Source of the DNA: Tetracladium setigerum
Lineage: Eukaryota > Ascomycota > Leotiomycetes > Helotiales
Length of the DNA: 64,000 nucleotides
Direction: 5' to 3'
Assembly (NCBI GenBank): GCA_031472005.1
Contig: PZJY01000009.1
Span: 992,001-1,056,000, forward strand
Shown here: one piece after another, positions 36,101 to 48,071 of the stretch
Layout: each line of letters begins with the position of its first letter
How positions within the stretch are numbered: position 1 is the stretch's first letter
The notes under the pieces: model-generated
What the model was told of the DNA's origin: nothing
Databases searched by the model: none
The model's input: only the letters and a program-made list of their open reading frames with translations
Translations under genes and position numbers: made by a program

Positions 36101-36773
36101 GAGTTGATGCAAACAAAATTCAAGACATCCCACCAGCCATCAATGTAACCATTGTATGAAAACCACGTATCGAGGACTGAACCAAGTGGAATCTTGGATA
36201 TATGTTGCCATACTTTAGCCTGCGGATGACTTTGTCGATTTATTCACCGGCTTGCCCTTCACCAACTTCCTCATGATATGCAGACCGATGATGACTGTGT
36301 TTGTGCATCCAGATTGCAAAGCGAAGTAACTTTCGGATCGTGGCACGTTTCCCACATCATAAAGGCCTCGAATTATCTTTCTCCCTGTCGATGAAAGAGT
36401 GGCAAAGGAATTTTTCGTGTATGCGTGGACAAGTTGTGTGTTGGAATCTTTCTGCCGGGAGAAGACGACTCGAGGTGCGAGGCTGAGTTTGCGACTCTGA
36501 CGCAAGCCTTGCTACGCACACGCCTCCCCAAGCGAGAGTTCTCCACCGTTTGGGTATCAGTTCAACATCAACTTCCAACCTCACAACCACCAAAACCACA
36601 ACACTTGCACTGACAGCCCTGAGATTTGAGACTGTTCAGATCTGGCGCAGTTGCTTCCCATATTTGCCCCTCCAACAACCCACCTTTGGCAACTTCTCCA
36701 TCCATCCAAACCGACTTTATCATCCTAGCCGGCGCACCTGGAAGGCACCAGGAGGGCAGACCAATAATTCAAG
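33175..36773. other. 3.6-kb intergenic region between noxA and myosin I starts
   Basis: The longest gene-free stretch in the window, between divergent starts. Open frames such as 33807-34235 (minus) and 35559-36038 (plus) lack coding character and have overlapping rivals. Long 5' leaders with introns for noxA and myosin I are likely. I see no tRNA, transposon or repeat. Confidence 0.5.
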
Positions 36774-39700
36774 ATGGTGAGACACAAGAGCCTCTGTACT
36801 CGCGGATTGATGGTAGAAAGTTGCTGATAATATTCTTTGCGCAGGGTATCAGTCGGCGACCCAAGGGCGACAAGGCCGAGAGAAACCAGGGCGGTGGTCG
36901 CGATGGAGGAAGCAGTAAGCCTAATATCAAGAAGGCAACCTTCGACACAACGAAGAAGAAGGAGGTCGGTGTATCGGATCTTACCTTAATCAGCAAGGTA
37001 TCGAACGAGGCCATCAATGACAACTTGAAGAAGCGTTTCGAGAATGGGGAAATCTATGTAAGCGCATCTCCGCTGGGGCGCATGAGTCCGTTGGAGCAAG
37101 GTTGCTAACAGGATTGCAGACGTATATTGGACATGTGCTGGTATCTGTCAATCCTTTCAGGGATTGTAAGTTTGATCTTTTCAAAGTGCTAGAGCGAGGC
37201 GAGGCTAATAATCTACAGTGGGTATTTACACAGAGACGGTCCTGGACAGTTATAGGGGCAAGAATCGGCTGGAGGTAATTGAGAAGTCAATCTTTTAATT
37301 GAGACGTTGCTAATTTACAAAGATGCCACCTCACGTTTTTGCTGTTGCGGAGTCTGCCTATTACAACATGAAGGCATACAAGGAGAATCAGTGTGTCATT
37401 ATTTCTGGAGAATCGGGAGCTGGAAAGACCGAGGCAGCGAAACGACTGATGCAATATATTGCTAATGTTTCAGGAGGCGGTAACTCATCTATTCAAGAAA
37501 CGAAAGATATGGTTCTGGCGACGAATCCCCTCCTTGAATCCTTTGGAAACGCCAAAACCCTCCGAAACAACAACTCCTCGAGATTCGGAAAATACCTACA
37601 ACTGCAGTTCAACGCCCAGGGAGAGCCAGTGGGTGCCGACATTACTAACTATCTGTTGGAAAAGTCGCGAGTCGTAGGACAAATTAAGGACGAGCGAAAC
37701 TTTCACATTTTCTACCAATTCACCAAAGGTGCCTCGCAAGAATACAGGACAAACTATGGTATCCAGAAGCCCGAAACATATCTATACACAAGTAAATCTC
37801 AGTGTCTAAATGTCGATGGTATTGACGACCTGGCTGAATATAAAGATACGCTTAATGCTATGAAGATTATTGGATTGTCTCAACCAGAGCAAGATGAGAT
37901 TTTCAGGATGCTTGCAGCAGTTTTGTGGGCTGGAAACATACAATTTGGCGAAGACAAGGATGGATATGCGGTCGTAAAAGATCAGTCCGTGGTCGATTTC
38001 TTGGCCTACCTTCTTGAGGTTGATCCCGCTCAAGTTATCGCAGCCATCACAATCAGAATCCTCACCCCACGAAACGGAGAAGTTATTGAATCGCCGGCGA
38101 ACCCTTCCCAGGCTTCCGCCACAAGAGATGCTTTGGCAAAGGCCATCTACAATAATCTTTTTGATTGGATTGTGGAACGTGTCAACGTCTCCTTGAAAGC
38201 TCGAGACACCACAGCAAATTCTATCGGTATTCTGGATATCTATGGTTTTGAGATTTTCCAGAAGAACAGCTTTGAGCAGTTGTGCATCAACTATGTCAAC
38301 GAGAAATTGCAGCAAATCTTCATCCAGCTTACCTTGAAGACAGAACAGGAAGAATATGCACGAGAACAGATCCAATGGACCCCAATCAAATATTTCGACA
38401 ACAAGATCGTATGCGACTTAATCGAGTCGGTGCGACCTCCTGGAATTTTCTCTGCCATGAAGGATGCCACCAAAACCGCACATGCAGATCCTGCTGCTTG
38501 TGACAGAACCTTCATGATGGCAATCAATGGCATGTCAAATCCCCATTTGGCTCCTCGACAAGGCAACTTCATTGTTAAGCACTACGCTGGTGATGTCGAG
38601 TATACTGTGGATGGTATTACGGACAAGAACAAGGACCAGCTACTCAAAGGCCTTCTCAACCTCTTCGGCCAGAGTGGGAACACTTTCGTCCATGAATTGT
38701 TCCCTCACGAAGTTGATCAAGATAACCGAAAGCAACCTCCCTCAGCCGGTGACAAGATTAAGGCTTCTGCGAATGACTTGGTCGCTACGTTGATGAAAGC
38801 CCAGCCATCCTATATTCGAACGATCAAGCCGAACGAAAACAAATCGGCAACAGAATACAACGTTGGAAATGTGTTACATCAGATCAAGTATCTTGGTCTT
38901 CAAGAGAACGTTCGAATTAGGCGAGCAGGATTTGCCTATCGTCAGACGTTTGACAAATTTGTGGAGCGTTTCTACCTATTATCACCTCAGACATCGTATG
39001 CTGGTGACTATACATGGACTGGCGATGCAAAATCTGGAGCAAAGCAGATCATGAAGGATACCAGTATTCCAGCCGAAGAGTTCCAATTTGGTGTCACAAA
39101 GGCATTTATCAAGGCACCAGAGACTTTGTTCGCGTTGGAGCACATGCGAGATCGATATTGGCATAATATGGCAATTCGCATTCAACGAGTGTGGAGGGCT
39201 TTCTTGAGGATCCGAATTGAGGCGGCAACACGTATCCAGAGATTCTGGAGGAAACGAAGAGTCGGTGCTGAGTTCCTCATTCTCCGTGAGAAGGGACATA
39301 AAGTTCTCCAGGGTCGCAAGGAGAGACGTAGATTCAGTCTGCTTGGTCAACGAAGATTTATGGGCGATTATCTTGGAGTCAACGCAACAAGTGGGCCCGG
39401 GTCCAGGCTTCGCACTTCGCTCAACCTTTCAGGTAATGACCATTGCATTTTCTCCTGTCGGGGTGAGATTCTGGAAACGAAGTTTGGTCGATCTAGCAAA
39501 ACGAGTCCTCGAATCATTGTTCTCACTCGAAGCAAGTTCTACATTGTTGGTCAAACGATAGTCAACAAGCAAATGCAAACTGGTGTCGAGAGAAGCATTC
39601 CTCTTGGTGCAATCAAGTTTGTAGGAACATCGGCGTCTCGAGATGATTGGTTTTCACTTGGAGTTGGATCTCCTCAGGAGGCCGATCCTCTGCTCAACTG

Positions 39701-40753
39701 TGTGCTGAAGACCGAGCTCTTCACTCACATGCAGATATCGATGCCTGGTGGATTCAACATCAAGATTTCAGATTCAATCGAGTACGCCAAGAAACCAGGC
39801 AAGATGCAGGTCATCAAGGTTCTGAGGGACGCACCGACAAATGCAGACTTTTACAAGAGTGGTGCAATTCACACAAAGCAAGGCGAACCTCCGAACTCTG
39901 TTTCGAGGCCAATGCCCAAGGGTAAGCCGGTAGCGGCTAAGCCATTTACAAAGGGCCGTCTTATAAAACCTGGTGGCCCTGGTGGTCGTCCATCGAGAAT
40001 CACCAATACTAGCAGTAGAAATACTACTCCTGTATCTCAGGGACGAAATGTACCAACTCCAGCTGCCCAAGGACAGACGCCGGTTGCCAACCCTATCGCC
40101 GCTGCTATCCCAAGTCACACAAGAAATACACCTTCGGTCTCTTCGACTCGTTCTGTTCCACCACCTCCACCACCAGCTCCTCCTGCTGCGGCACCTGTTG
40201 CTCCAAGAGAGCCTCAATACCGTGTGCTTTATGACTTCAACGGCCAAAGTGCAAACGAGGTTACTCTTGCAAAGGACGAGCTCGTCACTATTCTCCAAAA
40301 GGAGAACAATGGTTTGTCACTCTCCATCCCTCTAGATAACCATTTACTAACATGACTCCTAGGATGGTGGCTAGCCAAGACAGCAACAGCACAAGGATGG
40401 GCACCATCAGCCTACCTCAAGGAAGAAGCTCCACCTCCACCTCCACCCGCCCCCGTCGTTCGCGCCATGCCACCCCCACCTCCTGCTGCTCCCCGAGCAA
40501 ATGGCACAAACGGTTCAGCAGTGCGTGGCAAGCCAACTCCCCCGCACCTCCCGCAAAGAGACCAACTCCTGGTGGACGAAAACCCGCTCCACCCCCAGCG
40601 CCTCGCGACTCAGGAATGAGCATGAACAGCAGTGGTACAGACAGTGGTCGCAACACACCCACACCTAGTTTAGCAGGTGGTTTGGCGGAAGCACTGCGTG
40701 CGAGACAAACTGCTATGCAGAAGGGGAAGGATGATGATAATGATGACTGGTAG
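36774..40753 (+). CDS. myoA: Class I myosin (myoA type); one-base break in the C-terminal tail
   Basis: Exons 36774-36776 (only the ATG), 36845-37057, 37120-37165, 37219-37274, 37323-40311 and 40363-40753. The motor has the P-loop GESGAGKTEAAKR, switch I NNNSSRFGKY, switch II DIYGFE and PSYIRTIKPNENK. IQ-like motifs (IRIQRVWRAFLRIR), a basic TH1 domain, a Pro-rich TH2 and an SH3 (YRVLYDFNGQS...GWWLAKTATAQGW) follow. The tail ends in an acidic DDDNDDW motif that recruits Arp2/3. Such myosins drive endocytosis and polarised growth. At 40539-40543, a run of five C, the frame breaks; without correction the protein stops at 40619 and loses the acidic tail. One added C gives 1232 residues with APPAKRPTPGGRKP joining smoothly, so an assembly error is likely. 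Confidence 0.94.
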
Positions 40754-41977
40754 AGAATTTAGGTATGGTCGTATACAGGCCGACGGGGTGTCTCACGACC
40801 ATAGTCTTCATGCATACGGGCGGTGTGTAGCGAGCGTATGCTTAAGTAAGGGATGTGTGTTTCTTTTCTCATTTGCGTTGCTTCTTTTAATGAGACGAGA
40901 TGAGATATGATACGGGCTCGGTTGATCTATAGAGAAAGCGATTCGGTCTTCAGAGATGCCACTTCTTGTGTTTCTTCTTCTTCTTCCTCAAGTTTCTTCC
41001 TTCGTTGGTGGAATTTTTGTTCTTTTCGCGTGCGAGAGTTTTGATGGCCCCTTCATTCTTGACGATGAATGAAAATGGATGAATTGAAACGAATCGGGTC
41101 TTCTTCTTGATCGAGTCTTGAGGCATTCTTTGAGAGAAAGAGGAGGCAGAGAGAACAGAGACCTAGTGATTTTAGAAAGGGAGAAACGCGCAGTAGGAGG
41201 GGGAAAAATTACTTCAATGTTGTGTATATAGGGGGTTCAAATTCAGATTGTTATTATTTTGAGAGTACAGCATCTATGAAGGAAGCCTTGATCGACGTAT
41301 TTTTGATGGCTTCAGGTTGATGTTGTAATCTTGGGACGGCGGTTTGAGGATAAAGTATGGAGCAGCCAACTCGCTCCAGTATTGCTTTTGATTTACCATT
41401 TCTGGAAGCTATTGTAACAGACCGCCTTTGATGGTGGTTTGTAATATTTGTTCCTGCATCACTAGTGGAAGCAATACTTGGTATTGAAGTCTTGGATATA
41501 AGCCATCATGCCATCATTGGATCTGCGCCGCTGAGATGCACCAGACGGACCAAGCAACCAAGACTTTTTTTTTGTTTTTCGCATCCAAACTATCAGCTTG
41601 ACAACGACAAGGACGACCTCGACTTTCTGAAAATTTTTACCTCAAGATCAAACAAAGAAATTTCCTCACTCGCTTGTCTGGATTTCAACAAGAGTGTCCA
41701 TATGATGGAATGAATTCCCAGTTCCAAAACGGAAAGACAGAAATCAATATTCGAATGCTTAGGTACTTTCTGCATGATGTCTGGTGTCACCATTGAGCAG
41801 AGATAGATGTTGCTGTTTTATGGTCTTAAATTTTCATATGATTCTAACATTTTTGGCTGATATTCTATAAGCGTGTTCTTTATTAACAACAGGAAACAAC
41901 AGGTACAACAACAAAAGTAATACATCAAGTCCGTTACACCCAAGGATCTCTCTCACACAACAAGACAACTTCCTCTT
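40754..41977. other. Intergenic between convergent genes
   Basis: 3' flank of myosin I with a TTC-rich tract near 40970-40990. AT-rich towards the end. No gene seen. Confidence 0.5.
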
Positions 41978-43257
41978 CTAACCCAGCCACCCCGACTTGC
42001 CCTTGGCATCGCATGCTTCGTAGCTAGTATAGTTCCACTGATCCGTCCACCCCGTGAGGCGATCGATAACTAAGGGATTCAATCCGCGATTCGACTTTAT
42101 GAAAATGGTGTCGTAAGGGTGGAAGTCCATGCCGTAGTATTTGCCAGGTGCCTGGGGATCGTTGTTCACCGCACACTCCTGCTCATAGGTCGCGCTAGTG
42201 TGATAGGCCAACATAATGGGATCAACTTTGTACCCTGCCGTTTGAAGCAAGCCTGTAGCGTAGACCTCGATGGCAACTGCTTCCAGGTACTTGTGTGGAC
42301 AGGAGTTGATTCCTGCGTGTTGCATTTTAGGCGCTGGGGGATATTCTCTATCGCCGAGGATGTCTTTATATTTTGCTACGAGAGTGTCGGAGGGGAACAA
42401 GAGGACTTCTAAGCCCACGCGGTCGGTGGCCCAAATCATGGACTGGATGTGGACTCGGGGCATGCAGTTCATCGACATTCCAACAAGCTAGCAGCACTAT
42501 CAGCACAATTCATACGTATATGGTAAAATGACAACTACTTACCTTTACTTCATCTGTCAATTTGCTCAGATATCTATCACTCCAACAGTCCGCCGACCAA
42601 TATGGGATGAAAGGGCCTCGAATACTGGCATTCATCATGATATATTTCTTGTACTTTTTGTAGAAATCGTTCTGCGTCAACACGGCTGCAAAGGCTCCCA
42701 AATCATAACAATCGTTCTTCTTCTTGAACCACCGAACATTAGGCATGTCTGGTAGGCGTGTCTCGGCATCTGTGTCGCCATTGAAGATGAACAGAAAATC
42801 GGCACTGTGATGAAGTCCATGGTTGATGAAGAATATCAAATTAGTTAGAGCGAGCTCAGTCTCGAAAAAGGCGTATATGATGAGAGGTCGGTCCGTGACA
42901 TAATCAGGGTTTTTCTCGTGGCCGGCAAACGATTCGAAAGGTCGGAATTGGGGAGGGGTGTAGGCCGCGACGGGGATGGGTCCCACGACGATCGGCTGTC
43001 CTTCTGTGGGGGCAGTCCCGAGATGAGTATCCTATCCATGTTAGCTTTGGATATCCGTTGATTTTGATACCGTACAAAACTCCCTCCCCAAATGCTCTCG
43101 ATCCCATGGAACTTACAGTAGTTATGTTTATGGAAGACACATTCATCCGGACGCCCATCGCCCACAACGACCAGATCAGCACCAGGACGCCGAGGGCGGA
43201 CAAGCAAATATTCCGGCTTCTCGCCTGCGACTTCGACCGCATATTTTGGTTCATCAT
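41978..43257 (-). CDS. Type II membrane protein resembling fungal glycosyltransferases
   Basis: Exons 43257-43117, 43031-42543 and 42487-41978 (introns 85 and 55 nt, all in phase) encode 379 residues. A basic start (MMNQNMRSKSQARSRN) precedes one hydrophobic helix (ICLSALGVLVLIWSLWAMGV), giving a type II topology with the main domain in the Golgi or ER lumen. The body contains IIYAFFETELALTNLIFFIN, FIFNGDTDAETRLP, NDCYDLGAFAAVL, KKYIMMNASIRGPFIPYW and KLVGMSMNCMPRVHIQSMIW, a pattern I associate with fungal proteins related to polysaccharide-synthesis glycosyltransferases. NxT/NxS sites occur (NITT, NYTS). Donor sugar and acceptor are unknown. The topology and gene model are firm; the enzymatic call is a family impression. 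Confidence 0.65.
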
Positions 43258-44793
43258 GATTGATTTTCAGCAGCTCACGAAGGCGGATAGCTTGCTGAAG
43301 GGATCGAGAAATTGACTGTAACGAGCGTGGGGAGGTGAAGATATCTGTCTGCGTGGGCGGATGAATACCAAAGACACGTAGGGAACGGAAGTGGACGTTC
43401 CTCTCGAGAGTGGACGATCGATATTCGAAGGTGAGAGGAAAGACAGTGAGTGACTCGATGAGACCGACGCTTTATCACGAGTAGTAGGACAGGAGAAGAT
43501 GCCACGACGACGAAGCCATTTTATGAGGGGGGCAAAAGGGGGTACTGTAGCAGGAGAGTTCTGCAGAAGAAAGCTGCGTCGAGAGATTTGGTCAGAAAGT
43601 GATGATGAATGTTTCTATCATGTATCGCTTTTTTTTTTTTACCGAGCTAGGGACAGCATTAGAACTGATCTGGTGAACTCAGCTGCTTATCAGAACATCC
43701 AATGCGCCTCAAGCTGATCCCGATAAGGAGTGTTGGGAAAAGCACATCATATCCACACGTGATTTGGCGTTTTCTTTGTTTCAATCTTCAATTCTTTAAT
43801 TTGTTAGCGCAGCTCAAAGGGAGTTAGTGAGGGAATGGAATGTGCGATCCCCCACCCCTATCCCTATCCCTCATATATGTAAGATCCCCATCACCTCTTA
43901 CTTCCGGAGAACTGTACCAGCATCCACGCCGCAAGCGGTTTTGTTGGATAGAGTACGGAGTACGGAGACTCCTGTTGTCTCAGAACTCTAAATATGGGAT
44001 GAAGGATCGACGGTCAGGTACATTTCTAGCCTCTTACATTAGGACGTGGGGTGGGCCTCGGCCTCCCAGCCTTCCCAGATATCAGGTGACCATCAACCAG
44101 AGCAGAGCACATTTGCTATTATTGTTAACACGTGACCTTGTCCAAGCAAGTTGTGGCATTACGAAAGCAGACTTGAGGTTAAAACAGTCCACCGTTTTCG
44201 GATTTGTGTGAGGCTGGAATGCCTTCCATATTCTTTGATCCAAGATCTGCTTCGGCACGAACCCTGCTTTGTACAGGTACCATTCATTAGGCCACCAAAT
44301 TCCGGAAAAGAAAGAGTTGGCACAAGAACATACTTGAGTCTGATAAACGAAGCAAGGTGCACAGAGTAAATATTAAAATTAACAACCAAGTAGATCTCCT
44401 GATCTGATGTGAGTTAAGAGGCCCATCAGAAGTCAAAAGTACCCACCTCCTATGTATGTCCCCATGAAGTTTGAGCAAAGGAGTGAGCTCCGAAGTGGAA
44501 CTCAGAGAACGCAACAAGTGCAAAGGTAAGAAGCTGACTTCTTAGCTCAAAATTAAGAACTGAGATCTTGCTAAATAAATGTTATGGATTAAGATAAATT
44601 TGATTAATCGAAGATTGAGATGCGAAGACTGAGAGAGAATCCACTATGAAAGACAACCTGGAATGTTTCTGTACGCGTCTATGCGGCAAATTTGCCGCCG
44701 ACTCCGTCCGACTTCGCCAAAGAGCATCTTCAACCAGCTCACATCACCTTATCCAACACATCAAAACCCTACTCTACATTCCTTTCGCAAGGC
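43258..44793. other. Intergenic, divergent promoters
   Basis: About 1.5 kb. It contains a GAGTACGGAGTACGGAG tandem near 43950, a T-run at 43629-43640 and a CCCTAT repeat near 43855. The frame leading into the mS38 start is open a little further upstream (to about 44692) without an ATG. No other gene seen. Confidence 0.45.
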
Positions 44794-45899
44794 ATGTTTT
44801 CCACCTCTGTGCGGCGGGTAGCCTTAACTGCTCCAGCACCACCTGTTGCAGCCTCCATCTCCCATATCGCTGCGACGACTCAAGCTTTCTCCGGCCACTC
44901 CCACCAGAGACGATTCTCATCATCGAAGCCTTCCAGCCCTCCTGCTGATGGTATCTCGGACCCTGTTACGCCAGCACCAGCACAGGCAAGATCCGGCTCC
45001 GAGAAGAAGACGAGAGGGGGCAGAAAGGCGAAGAAGGACGCTGCGGGAGAATCAGGCTCGAAAGGAAGCAGTGAATCAGGGCAGAATCTTCCATGTGTGC
45101 CGAGTACCCAACATATCTCTCCCAATCGTAAGGCATTATCCAGGTTCTATTGCTCACTCAATTTTATACTGATGAAGCGTTTTCCGCAGATATTAGCGCT
45201 TCCGATTTCTTCTCGCTGTATCGCCCCATATCCCTCACGAACAGCTTCCCTAAACCCATAACCGCCGATGCCTTTGCCTCCATCTTCACAACCCGCACGC
45301 GGTCGAATAAAGCGTCGGATGTCATTTCCACCCTCTCCAGTACGCTCCAAAGGTTTGACAACCTTACCGGCAACATGAAAAACCTCAAAGTCGATCAACA
45401 AGCGCAATGGAACGAGGAGACCGACAACCTCCGAGCTGCGATCACAGCTGATTCCTACCGCAAAGCAGAGATGAAGCATCTGGATGGTACGGCAGAGGAT
45501 TCCATGATGGACTTCCCAAAACACATCCTTTCGGGCAAATGGCATCCATTCCAGCCACCCCCACCCCCGGTCCCAATGGACACAGCAGAGTCTCTTCTCA
45601 CAAGCGCTGAGGCAGCAGAGGAGTTGGAACCACAACACCGTACCTACACTGCTCTCCTCACGGTGGAGGAATCCACGCACGCAAACGGAGAGGTCACATA
45701 TATGGCCCATTCCACCCCATTGATGGCTGAGGACCAACCGACCCGCTACATCGAACGCATGCAAATGCGATACAAAGACCGCGGGGAAATGATGGCCATT
45801 AGCGTGAAGAGACAGAGGAAACTAAAGATGAAGAAGCACAAGTACAAGAAGCTGATGAAGCGCACTCGCGTGTTGAGGAGGAAGCTGGATCGTACATAG
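44794..45899 (+). CDS. Mitochondrial small-subunit ribosomal protein mS38 / Cox24-like
   Basis: Exons 44794-45127 and 45190-45899 (62-nt intron) encode 347 residues. The N-terminus MFSTSVRRVALTAPAPPVAA is a typical mitochondrial presequence (Arg, Ser, Ala, no acids), followed by FSGHSHQRRFSSSKP. The middle is variable. The C-terminus MAISVKRQRKLKMKKHKYKK and following Arg/Lys helix is the conserved mS38 block (yeast Cox24/Qri5, human AURKAIP1), which inserts into mitoribosomal RNA at the small-subunit decoding region and supports COX1 expression. Fungal homologues carry long N-terminal parts like this one. Upstream, a second ATG frame (from 44663) also has presequence character, so the true N-terminus may be longer. 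Confidence 0.82.
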
Positions 45900-46638
45900 A
45901 CGGGCGGATATTTTCTCTTTAATGGATGGACGGGGAGCTCTGTTGCATTTGTCGTTTATGGTGTATGCGGGTACCTCTGATTTTACGGTTCTAAGCATCC
46001 CCTCTCCTCGGGGCAAATCTTTCGTTGTCTGGCTTTTGTTTTTGCAGGAGAGATGAATGATAGATGATGCATGCAGAGTATCGACCGAATATATACATAG
46101 ATTACATCTTGATACCTCAACGTCTTCTGTTTTTGCGGTTCACCTACTGCTGCGAGATAGTCTTGTACGAACACACTGTATTTTTATAATCTACCCAATC
46201 TTCTTTACCATTTTATTTTTGCTCCCTCCAACTTTGTGTTTCAATGATCTTGGGCTACTCTATTTACACACGACATTGCACGCATCGCCAGTGTTGTCAA
46301 TCACTCTCACCTGGAATCGATCGATCGAGTTGGAGCAGGAGAATGGCTCCGACGAAGCCTCTTCTACCTCACCAGATTTATACACTGCTCCAAACTGCAA
46401 GTAATGCGAACGAATGAATGAATGCATTGTTTCTTTGCAAAGAGGTCTGAGGGGGTGAAATCTGTCATGTAATGCAGCACTATTTGTTATATATCTCTTC
46501 GAAACTCCCAACGTAAATTCGCATCATGTAGATCGAGAATTTTAGCCGATATCTTCGTGTACATCGCAAAACAATCCCCAACGCAAAGTCCATCATGTCA
46601 AAGTGTACTTATCCATTTCAAAAAGAGGATTCATCCCG
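45900..46638. other. Intergenic between convergent genes
   Basis: 3' flanks of mS38 and the DNA glycosylase, with some T-rich runs near 46180-46225. No gene seen. Confidence 0.5.
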
Positions 46639-47558
46639 TCAACTTCCAACCGCCACCACCTCCTCCTCAACAGCCCTTTCCGCCCTCCTCTCCTCCACCC
46701 ATTCTCCCAACTCCCTCCAAATCTTTTTCTTCTCATCCATACTCATTGTAGCAGCCAACGCACTCGTAGTAGTCGCCACAAAAACCCTCGCTCCCTCCCA
46801 ACCCTCGCCCCCCTTCACAACCCCCATATTCTCCCCCTCCCCCTGCCACCCATACCTGAATTCCTCCTTTTTGATCTTCTTCCCCCCGTGTCTAACCCTC
46901 CACACACTCTCCCAAATACTCTTACCCACAATACACACTGCCAGGGGTCTAAACCTTCCAATCTTCTCCTCCAACACATGCACACTATCATCCATCTCCT
47001 TATTACTCAATTCCGACCCATTTCTCGTAGGTCGAGAAACTATATTCGTGTTTCCTAGTGCGAAGAGGGAGGGAAGATCCCCATCCTCACTGGGGGAACA
47101 TTGTCGAGTGGTAAGGCCACTGCTGTGCAGGAGTTTCCAGAAGTGATTGGATGGGTGTGCGTAGGCGTGGCCCGAGGAGGCGGTGGTTATGCCTGGGTTG
47201 AGGCCGATGAAGACGCAGATTAGATTGGGGACGAGAGTGTCACGGAGTTCGGGGAGGTGAGCGTAGGTTGCTGGTGGGGCGTAGCCTGAGCTTCGTTTCT
47301 TTTTGGGGAGAGTGTTGAGGGAGCAGGTGCTTTGCGTTTGCTTCTAGTGGCGGATGAGGAGGATTGGGGAGGTTCGTCTTTAATTTCAACCTTCGTGGAG
47401 GAAAAGCCGAAGTTGGAGAGGTTTAGCTTGCCTTTGAAGCTGGGGCTAGCTGAAGGGATGGTGGGAGAGATGTCTCCATCTTGAGATTCTTCTTGCTTCA
47501 CATTACTGCTGCTGGTGTTGTTGTTGTTGTTGATGTTTGGATCCTCTGGAGTTTCCAT
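46639..47558 (-). CDS. G/T(U) mismatch-specific DNA glycosylase (TDG/MUG family); one-base break
   Basis: Minus-strand gene without introns. The start METPEDPNINNNNN (47558) opens a disordered N-terminus with KVEIKDEPPQ, a SUMO-consensus-like site. The catalytic domain reads APPATYAHLPELRDTLVPN, then FIGLNPGITTASSGHAYAHP with the GLNPG motif holding the catalytic Asn, NHFWKLLHSSGL, VGKSIWESVWRV and FVATTTSALAA near the end. Enzymes of this family remove U or T mispaired with G and start base-excision repair. The N-terminal frame and the catalytic frame are joined only if the run of five A on the coding strand (T at 47300-47304) is six; this restores SPKKKRSSGYAPP and gives 307 codons exactly. 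It shares its promoter with UAP1. Confidence 0.85.
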
Positions 47559-48071
47559 ATTGTGGTTGAGAGCTCTCGGACAAGATGCCAAATATAGTTT
47601 CAAGTGACAAGGGTTTCAATCAGGAAAGTGAGGTCATCGTATAGTCTCGTATCCAAGAGGGAGTGGAGTTGACCAAGTATGAAGATGAGAATAATGAAAG
47701 CTGTTTTTACTACTTACAGGTTAACAATGTGTTAGTTATATGAATTTCGTCGAGAAGTGACTGTTGACTCGAATATCTCAGGCACGGCACAACAGGCAGA
47801 GAAAGGCAGAAAGAGAGAGGGTTGGCGCATGAATGAACACATGTGGCTTTCCCTTCCCAGCCAAGGGGCGGGTGAAGCTTGCCTCGTGTTGACGATGCAG
47901 ACTTGCCCCGCCAATTGAGTTTTGGGCACCTACAAATACCTCCCTACAACGAGCATTGGTGTTACAACACCAAACCACAAGACATTCCATATTCAACCTT
48001 CAAAATCAGTTCATACACTTTCGTTGCACATCTACACATCAACCTAATACATAATTACAAACAACATCAAC
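47559..48071. promoter_or_regulatory. Bidirectional promoter between the DNA glycosylase and UAP1
   Basis: 513 bases separate divergent starts. The UAP1 side ends in a C/A-rich leader typical of highly expressed fungal genes (CAACCTAATACATAATTACA near 48040). I see no specific operator. Confidence 0.45.
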
